From NCBI GenBank assembly GCA_029052375.1, contig JAIDJD010000440.1, forward strand, positions 1 through 6,334: a stretch of DNA of 6,334 bases, in the 5' to 3' direction. The notes under the pieces were generated by a model. The model had not been told where the DNA came from. It saw only the letters and a list, made by a program, of their open reading frames with translations, and made no database searches. The stretch is from Duncaniella sp. (GTDB taxonomy: Bacteria; Bacteroidota; Bacteroidia; Bacteroidales; Muribaculaceae). The position numbers and the translations under genes are program-made. Positions 1-4,968 of this stretch are shown here, piece by piece (position 1 is the first letter of the stretch; every line of letters starts with the position of its first letter).

Positions 1-777
1 AACTACAACAACGACGCCCTCGACATAGACGGATGTCACGACGTGGTGGTCAGCGACATGATAGCCGATTCGGACGACGACGCCATCACCCTCAAGTCCA
101 CCTCGCCACGCCTCTGCGAGGATGTCGTCATATCCAACTGCACCGTCTCGTCGCACTGCAACGCCATCAAGCTCGGCACAGAGACCAACGGAGGATTCCG
201 CAACATCGTGATCCGCGGCATCACCGTAAAGCCCTCGGCCGACCAGTCCACACAGTATTTCGGCTACGAGGGCGGCATAGGCCACTCGGCCATCTCGCTC
301 GAGATAGTGGACGGAGGCACCATGACCAACGTAGACATAGCCGACATCGCCATACGCGGCACCCAGAGCCCCATCTTCATCCGCCTGGCCGACCGTGCCC
401 GCCCCTACTCGCCCGACGTGCCCGTGACCGAGGTAGGCAGCATCTCCGGCATTGTCCTCCACGACATCCTCATAGATGAGGCAGGCCCAGCCGGAAGCTC
501 TATCACAGGCCTCGAGGGACATCCCGTCCGCGACGTCGAGCTGCGCAACATCACCATCCGCCATGCCGGAGGCCAGCCCGTCACCGCCCCTCCCGCCGAC
601 GAGAAGCGCGCCGACTATCCCGAGTCGACCATGTGGGGCATACTTCCCGCCCAGGGATTCTGGCTCAACCACACAGAGGGAGTGCGCATCAAGAACCTGC
701 GCGTCGTCGCCGACAAGCCCGACGCCCGCCCCGCCGTCGTGGCCTCGGACTCTCCCGGACTCGTCCGGGAACCTTGA
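1..777 (+). CDS. GH28 (polygalacturonase-family) glycoside hydrolase, 3' part only
   Basis: This is the C-terminal 258 residues of a right-handed beta-helix glycosidase; the 5' end lies outside the window, and reading frame 1 is open from base 1 to the TGA at 775-777. In fragment numbering, NNDALD (residues 3-8) matches the family NTDGxD motif, and SDDDAI (24-29) matches the (G)DDAI motif, so the three expected catalytic aspartates (D5, D26, D27) are present. SHCNAIKLGTET (51-62) replaces the GHG loop and keeps only the histidine. No RIK motif follows; the equivalent stretch reads GHSAISLE. Family members hydrolyse galacturonan or related pectic linkages, usually in the periplasm or at the cell surface. 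The lack of GHG and RIK suggests a Bacteroidota subgroup whose specificity may differ from classic endo-polygalacturonases (inference). The pectate lyase and SusD-like genes further right support a pectin role. Signal peptide and total length cannot be judged. Confidence 0.85.
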   Translation, partial: NYNNDALDIDGCHDVVVSDMIADSDDDAITLKSTSPRLCEDVVISNCTVSSHCNAIKLGTETNGGFRNIVIRGITVKPSADQSTQYFGYEGGIGHSAISLEIVDGGTMTNVDIADIAIRGTQSPIFIRLADRARPYSPDVPVTEVGSISGIVLHDILIDEAGPAGSSITGLEGHPVRDVELRNITIRHAGGQPVTAPPADEKRADYPESTMWGILPAQGFWLNHTEGVRIKNLRVVADKPDARPAVVASDSPGLVREP

Positions 778-786
778 CACGCCCAT

Positions 787-797
787 CGGCGTTATAA
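787..797 (+). promoter_or_regulatory. Shared 11-mer, copy 1, upstream of the ThiE-like gene
   Basis: The sequence cggcgttataa lies in the 54-nt gap between the GH28 stop and the ThiE-like start, and recurs exactly at 1501-1511 in front of the next gene. It carries a TATAA core but does not match the usual Bacteroidota -7 element (TAnnTTTG). An ATG at 801-803 just after it opens only a three-codon frame ending in TAA at 810-812. A promoter or regulator site is possible but unproven. Confidence 0.25.
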
Positions 798-831
798 CAT
801 ATGAGAGACTAACCACAGACCCACAAGACTT

Positions 832-1440
832 ATGCTGATATTCAAGACATATCCCTCAGAACGTTATTCGATAGCCGAAGAGGTGCAGATGGCCCTCGAG
901 GGCGGATGCCGCTGGATAGAACTCGGGATGCGCGGAGCCTCGGACGAGGAATTCCGCGCCGCGGCCATGGAGATAATACCCATGTGCAAGGAACACGAGG
1001 CCTACCTGATGTTTGACGGACGCGTAGACCTGGCCATAGAGATGGGAGTCCACGGAGTGAACCTCGAGGAGGGAGACATGAATCCCCTCGAGGCACGCGA
1101 GCTGATGGGCCCCGAGGCCATAATAGGCGTGCCCGCCCACACGGCCGCCGAGCTGATGAGGTGGATGGGACGCGATGTCGACTACATCAACCTCGGCCCG
1201 TTCTGCGACCCCGCGTCAGAGATCCAGCTCGACGACTATGCCCGCATGATAGGGCACGCGCGCGAGGCCGGCCTCGAGATGCCCGTGGCCGCAACGGGAT
1301 ACATCACCCTCGAGGATATCCCCGCCGTCATGGCCGCCGGCGTCAGCGGCGTGGCCACAGGGCGCGCCATAGCCGAGGCCGAAGACCCCGTCGAGGCCAC
1401 ATCAGATTTCCTCGCCGTCCTCGCCGCCTCGAGAGGCTGA
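832..1440 (+). CDS. Thiamine phosphate synthase-like (ThiE/TenI superfamily) TIM-barrel protein with degenerate active site
   Basis: A 202-residue protein of the usual ThiE length (about 200-220), with no signal peptide, so cytoplasmic. ThiE couples the HMP-pyrimidine diphosphate and thiazole phosphate to give thiamine phosphate. Fold signatures are in the right order: GGCRWIELGMRG (24-35) for the GGxxxxQxRxKG strand, RVDLAIEMGVHGVNL (64-78), IIGVPAHT (97-104) for GVSxHT, DYINLGPF (117-124) for DYxxxGPxF, PVAATGYITLEDIP (151-164) and GVSGVATGRAI (170-180). Compared with B. subtilis ThiE, most ligand-contact residues differ: Arg59 is G32, Lys61 is R34, Asn92-Asp93 are D62-G63, Ser130 is P101, and the diphosphate-binding TxTK loop is absent (CDPASEIQ, 125-132). 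Only the Asp112 equivalent, D82, clearly remains. True ThiE activity is therefore doubtful; a paralogue with another role or a non-catalytic protein is possible. The start has no Shine-Dalgarno sequence, as is normal in Bacteroidota. It lies 54 nt after the GH28 stop, so co-transcription is possible. Confidence 0.8.
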   Translation: MLIFKTYPSERYSIAEEVQMALEGGCRWIELGMRGASDEEFRAAAMEIIPMCKEHEAYLMFDGRVDLAIEMGVHGVNLEEGDMNPLEARELMGPEAIIGVPAHTAAELMRWMGRDVDYINLGPFCDPASEIQLDDYARMIGHAREAGLEMPVAATGYITLEDIPAVMAAGVSGVATGRAIAEAEDPVEATSDFLAVLAASRG

Positions 1441-1469
1441 GACAAGAGGCCGGGAACACCGCATTTTTC

Positions 1470-1498
1470 CACCCTCCGGATTCAATATCCGGAGGGTG
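1470..1498 (+). terminator. Strong hairpin between the ThiE-like and PorE-like genes; terminator or leader structure
   Basis: An 11-bp perfect stem (1470-1480 with 1488-1498) encloses a 7-nt loop (ttcaata), 29 nt after the ThiE-like stop. Its position suits a terminator for that gene, but the T-run (ttttt, 1464-1468) lies before the stem and no T-tract follows, so it is not a textbook intrinsic terminator on the + strand. Nor is it one on the - strand, where the bases after the stem are A-rich. It ends 18 nt before the preferred ATG of the next gene and could instead be a 5'-leader structure affecting that gene or protecting the upstream mRNA end. Confidence 0.5.
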
Positions 1499-1500
1499 TC

Positions 1501-1511
1501 CGGCGTTATAA
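1501..1511 (+). promoter_or_regulatory. Shared 11-mer, copy 2, upstream of the PorE-like gene
   Basis: An exact second copy of cggcgttataa, directly after the hairpin and 5 nt before the ATG at 1517. Here it runs into ttataatag, giving a TATAAT string at 1508-1513. So close to the start, it could be a promoter element only for a nearly leaderless transcript. An AT-rich ribosome-entry region is the simpler reading for the TA-rich part. Confidence 0.25.
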
Positions 1512-1516
1512 TAGAT

Positions 1517-3484
1517 ATGTTCAGCAAGCCAATCAATATCATATACATCCTCTGCGTGGCTGTGATGCTCGGGTCGTGCTCGGGCGCCAAGCTCAAGACA
1601 GCCGACGAGCAGATGGCCCGGGGCGAGTATTTCGAGGCCTCGAAGACCTACCGCAAGATATACAACAAGCTCAAGCCGCGCGAACAGCGCGCCGAGCGTG
1701 CCGAAGTGGCCTTCAAGATGGCCGAGTGTCACCGCCTGCTGGGCCAGGACGCCCGCGCCGCCGCGGCATATCAGAACGCCCTGCGCTACGGCTATCCGGA
1801 CAGCTCGATAGTGCTGCGCCTGGCACAGGCGCTCCACGGCCAGGGCCAGTATGCCCAGGCCATAAAGAGCTACGAGGAGTATCTCGAGAAATTCCCGTCG
1901 GACCCTCTGGCCGAGCGTTCGCTGGCAGGCGCCCGCAAGGCCGCCGAGATAAGGAAGAACAAGACGCGCCACGTCGTGCGCAACGCCACGCTCTTCAACT
2001 CGCGCCGCTCCGACTTCGCCCCAATGTTCAATGGCGGCATCCTCTACTTCACCACCACCAACGAGAAGGTCAAGGGGACGGGACGCAGCGAAATCACAGG
2101 CATGAAGCGCGGCGACATATGGATGGCCAGGAAGGACGAGCAGGGCGTCTGGCAGCGCCCCGAGCCTGTCGAGGGCGAGCTGAACAGCGAGTGGGACGAG
2201 GGGATATGCTCTTTCTCGCCCGACGGCTCCACGATGTATCTGACACGCGCCATACGCAAGCCCGGCGCCGACACCGGCACGGAGCTGTACACCTCGACGC
2301 GCAGCGACGCCCAGTGGAGCGCCCCGGTCAAGTTTGAGGTAATCCCTGACACGCTCTCGTCCTACGGACACCCGGCCGTGTCTCCCTCGGGCGAGTGGCT
2401 CTACTTCTCGTCCGATATGCCGGGCACAGGCGGCAAGGATATATGGCGCATCAACCTGCGCGAGCGCGCCGGCAGCCTCGAGAATCTCGGCGAGGCCATC
2501 AACACCCCCGGCGACGAGGTGTTCCCCTATATGCTCACAGACTCCATAATGTATTTCTCGTCCGACGGACATCCCGGCCTCGGCGGCCTGGACCTCTTCA
2601 AGGCCACGCTGACCCCCTCGGGAGGCTGGCTGGTAGAGAACATGGGGTCGCCCATGAACTCGGAGGGAGACGACTTCGGCATCACCTTTGCCGACCCCTC
2701 GCACGAGGGCGGATACTTCTCCAGCAACCGCGGCGACGGCCGTGGATACGACCACCTCTACTCCTTTGACCTCCCCGACCTCAAGGTGACCATCTCGGGC
2801 TGGGTGGTGGACAAGGACGACGAGCCTGTCCCGGGCGCCGTGATACGCATCGTGGGCAACGACGGCTCTAACCAGAAGGCCATGGCCCGCAACGACGGCA
2901 GCTTCTCCTTCCCGCTCGAGCGCGGCGTCAGCTACGTGATGCTCGCGGGCGCCAAGGGTTACCTCAACGCCCGCCAGCAGTTCACCTCGGACACCGCCGA
3001 GGAGGATGCCGAGTATGGCATAGACTTTGTGCTTGCGTCGGTCCACAAGCCCAATATCGTAGAGAATATCTTCTACGACTTCGACAAGGCCACCCTGCGT
3101 CCCGAGTCGTGCCTGGCGCTCGACTCCATAGCGCAGATGCTGAGGGACAACCCCAACATCACCATCGAGATGGCCTCTCATACAGACCGCCACGGCTCGG
3201 ACGAGTACAACATCGGGCTCTCGCAGCGCCGCGCCGCATCGGTGGTGGACTACCTGATAGCGGCCGGCATTCCCGCAGACCGCCTGCAGGCCCAGGGATA
3301 CGGCGAGTCGAGACCCAAGACCGTGACCAAGCGCATCAACAAACGTTACCCGCAGCTGCCCGAGGGACAGGTGCTCGACGAGGCCTTCATAGAGACACTC
3401 GAACCCGAAGACCAGGAGGCCGCCGACCAGGTGAACCGGCGCACAGAGTTTCAGGTGCTGACCACGGATTACGAAATGTACTGA
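1517..3484 (+). CDS. PorE-like outer-membrane lipoprotein: TPR, PD40 propeller, CRD and OmpA C-terminal domains
   Basis: A 655-residue protein. ATG 1517 is preferred over GTG 1496, which lies in the hairpin stem and would add seven residues, including an Asp, before the signal peptide. Residues 1-20 form a lipoprotein signal peptide with lipobox LGSC (18-21) and acylation at C21. The following SGAKLK lacks an acidic surface-export signal, so the protein probably faces the periplasm. TPR-like helices span about 28-145. Five PD40/WD40-like repeats span about 165-416 (e.g. SPDGSTMYLT 234-243, MYFSSDGHPGLGG 345-357). A carboxypeptidase-regulatory-like fold spans about 423-490. The OmpA C-terminal domain (about 515-655) has HTD (555-557) and NxxLSxxRA (565-573); D557 and R572 match the peptidoglycan diaminopimelate-binding Asp and Arg of OmpA. 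An insertion at about 601-638 precedes NRRTEF (640-645). This domain order is that reported for PorE (PG1058) of P. gingivalis, which ties the type IX secretion ring to peptidoglycan. A related OmpA/PD40 paralogue is the main alternative. Confidence 0.87.
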   Translation: MFSKPINIIYILCVAVMLGSCSGAKLKTADEQMARGEYFEASKTYRKIYNKLKPREQRAERAEVAFKMAECHRLLGQDARAAAAYQNALRYGYPDSSIVLRLAQALHGQGQYAQAIKSYEEYLEKFPSDPLAERSLAGARKAAEIRKNKTRHVVRNATLFNSRRSDFAPMFNGGILYFTTTNEKVKGTGRSEITGMKRGDIWMARKDEQGVWQRPEPVEGELNSEWDEGICSFSPDGSTMYLTRAIRKPGADTGTELYTSTRSDAQWSAPVKFEVIPDTLSSYGHPAVSPSGEWLYFSSDMPGTGGKDIWRINLRERAGSLENLGEAINTPGDEVFPYMLTDSIMYFSSDGHPGLGGLDLFKATLTPSGGWLVENMGSPMNSEGDDFGITFADPSHEGGYFSSNRGDGRGYDHLYSFDLPDLKVTISGWVVDKDDEPVPGAVIRIVGNDGSNQKAMARNDGSFSFPLERGVSYVMLAGAKGYLNARQQFTSDTAEEDAEYGIDFVLASVHKPNIVENIFYDFDKATLRPESCLALDSIAQMLRDNPNITIEMASHTDRHGSDEYNIGLSQRRAASVVDYLIAAGIPADRLQAQGYGESRPKTVTKRINKRYPQLPEGQVLDEAFIETLEPEDQEAADQVNRRTEFQVLTTDYEMY

Positions 3485-3489
3485 GCCCG

Positions 3490-4863
3490 CTATCTGTTGA
3501 TGTAGACCTCGATGTTTGTATAGTGGGGGTCGAGCGTGTTGAGCGCGGCGTCCGAGGGGTCGAATGGATTGAGGCCATGCCGCTTCTCCCACTTGTCGGG
3601 CATACCGTCGCCGTCGCTGTCCCTGAGGGGCTTGCGCGAGCGCAGCTCGGGCCATCCGCCCACCTCTGAGGGGGTGTTGATGATGCCGTTGCCGCCGCCA
3701 GAGCCCGTCCCGGCCTGCATATGGCGTATCACATCCCTGTCATAGCTGTCTCTCGCACGGCTGCAACCCACCTGCCTGACTATGCGCCTGTATGCCTCTT
3801 CGGGAGTGTCTTCTTCTATAGGCTCGAAGGGGAAAGGCTCGCCTACGAGACAGCTCTCCGCGGCCTCTCCGCAGAGGGGCACGGCGTCGGGCGAGATGCC
3901 CGAGTCGGGGCCTGCGCTCCTGCGATGGCGCACATAAGGCTTGCCGGGCTTATCGGCCACGCCCTTATGGTTGTCGGCGGTGACGGCGTCGTCGCCCACC
4001 ATCACATTCCCGGCCACATAGTAGCGGCCTGTGGCGTCGTCCGAGACGTCGAGCAGGCGCGTATGCTCCGAGGCGGGGCCTGGCTTGTAGTAGTTGGCCA
4101 CCATATTTATTTCGGCGTGGTGTCCGCCGCCGTAGGCAGTCTTGAATCCCCAGTTGTAGACAGCGTTGTTGCGGAAGTCCACCCACTTGGTGCCGTCCAC
4201 CGACGAGAACCTCGGATTGCGGCTCGAGTGGTTGGCCAGCAGGTTGTGGTGGAATGTAGCCTTGAACCCGCCCCAAATGCCGCCGAATCCGTGGCTGCCC
4301 TTGGTGTGGACAGAGCGGTTTAGGCTGTGGGCCACGAGACACCACTGGACGGTGAGGTTTTCGGTCTTGTAGATGGAGAGACATTCGTCGATGCTCCAGC
4401 TGACGGAACAGTGGTCGAGGATGACGTTGCGCTGGCCGTAGCGGCCGCCTCCGATGCCGTCGCTGTCCAGCGCATGGCGGTCGCCGGGACGCACACGCAG
4501 GTAGCGCACTATCACCTCGCTTGCATTAACCACCAGAGGATAATCCTTCAGGCATACGCCGTCGCCCGGAGCTGTCTGTCCGGCTATGGTGATGCTGTCG
4601 TTGTTGATTCTCAAAGGCGACTGCAGCTCGATGGTGCCGTCGATGTCGAACACCACTATCCTGGCGCCCTCGGCCTCGACGGCTTCTCTCAGACTGCCGG
4701 GCCCGCTGTCGTTGAGGTTTGTGACCTTCATCACCCGGCCCCCGCGTCCGCCGCGGGTATGCTTGCCGTATCCCTCGGCACCGGGGAAGGCCAGACCGTC
4801 GGCCCCCGTGGCCGCCACCGATATCGCGGCCATCACGGCCAACGACAGAAACTTCTTGCTCAT
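3490..4863 (-). CDS. Secreted pectate lyase, polysaccharide lyase family 1 type
   Basis: A 457-residue complete protein. Residues 1 to about 21 form a Sec signal peptide (MSKKF n-region, Ala-rich core) with no lipobox cysteine, so it is periplasmic or released. Beta-helix signatures follow: AFPGAEGYG (25-33), LNDSGPGSLREAV (50-62), VFDIDGTI (71-78), ITIAGQTAPG (91-100), VILDHCSVSWSIDE (147-160) with candidate calcium ligands D150 and D159, HHNLLANHSSRNPRF (205-219) with the RxPR motif holding the presumed catalytic Arg (R215), and FRNNAVYNWG (230-239). The family cleaves de-esterified galacturonan by calcium-dependent beta-elimination. Near the C terminus, DSDGDGMPDKWEKRHGLNP (415-433) resembles a calcium-binding thrombospondin type 3 or EF-hand-like loop. 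No type IX C-terminal sorting domain is evident. The gene lies downstream of the SusD-like gene on the same strand, 105 nt away across a terminator, and converges with the PorE-like gene, leaving 5 nt between stops. Confidence 0.9.
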   Translation of the reverse strand: MSKKFLSLAVMAAISVAATGADGLAFPGAEGYGKHTRGGRGGRVMKVTNLNDSGPGSLREAVEAEGARIVVFDIDGTIELQSPLRINNDSITIAGQTAPGDGVCLKDYPLVVNASEVIVRYLRVRPGDRHALDSDGIGGGRYGQRNVILDHCSVSWSIDECLSIYKTENLTVQWCLVAHSLNRSVHTKGSHGFGGIWGGFKATFHHNLLANHSSRNPRFSSVDGTKWVDFRNNAVYNWGFKTAYGGGHHAEINMVANYYKPGPASEHTRLLDVSDDATGRYYVAGNVMVGDDAVTADNHKGVADKPGKPYVRHRRSAGPDSGISPDAVPLCGEAAESCLVGEPFPFEPIEEDTPEEAYRRIVRQVGCSRARDSYDRDVIRHMQAGTGSGGGNGIINTPSEVGGWPELRSRKPLRDSDGDGMPDKWEKRHGLNPFDPSDAALNTLDPHYTNIEVYINR

Positions 4864-4900
4864 ATTATTTTATTAGATTTCAGGTAAGAAATGTATTTCA
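4864..4900 (-). promoter_or_regulatory. AT-rich leader or promoter region of the pectate lyase gene
   Basis: After the terminator, the 37 nt before the lyase ATG are strongly AT-rich in an otherwise GC-rich window (…TAATAAAATAAT before ATG on the - strand). An A/T-rich start region is the common Bacteroidota substitute for a Shine-Dalgarno sequence. A GAAAT-N2-ATTTC inverted pair (4888-4899) and a further GAAAT copy (4877-4881) on the - strand could be a regulator site. No clear TAnnTTTG/TTTG promoter pair was found. Confidence 0.3.
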
Positions 4901-4943
4901 GAAAAGATAAAGGCCGGCACCTAACAGCTGTTAGGTGCCGGCC
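4901..4943 (-). terminator. Intrinsic terminator after the SusD-like gene
   Basis: Bases 4912-4943 form a perfect 32-nt palindrome of two 16-nt arms with ggccggcacc at the base of the stem and cagctg at the centre; the tip would open into a short loop. On the - strand it starts 25 nt after the SusD-like TAA and is followed by TTTATCTTTTC (4911-4901). A GC-rich stem plus a T-rich tract is the classic rho-independent pattern, ending the SusC/SusD-type transcript or reducing its read-through into the lyase gene. Confidence 0.85.
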
Positions 4944-4968
4944 GTGATGAATCACCTACGGTTGTCGA

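Noticed and set aside
43..45. ATG or GTG codons near base 43 as the start of the GH28 gene
   Set aside because: The NNDALD catalytic motif is encoded before this point in the same frame, so the gene begins outside the window.
774..802. TTGACA at 774-779 with a weak ACATAT 17 nt later, resembling a sigma-70 promoter
   Set aside because: Bacteroidota primary sigma factors use a different consensus (TTTG / TAnnTTTG), the -10 match is poor, and TTGACA overlaps the GH28 stop codon.
1496..1516. GTG 1496 as the start of the PorE-like gene
   Set aside because: The codon is inside the hairpin and the added residues weaken the lipoprotein signal peptide; ATG 1517 gives a normal n-region and lipobox spacing.
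1343..3655. A 770-codon open frame antisense to the PorE-like gene
   Set aside because: It lies wholly opposite strongly supported coding sequence, is dominated by Arg, Gly, Ala, Val and Leu, shows no recognisable domain or signal, and is the expected effect of biased codon use in a GC-rich gene.
3721..4887. Two + strand open frames (3721-4323 and 4327-4887) opposite the pectate lyase
   Set aside because: They are antisense shadows of the lyase gene, without recognisable domains or sensible starts.
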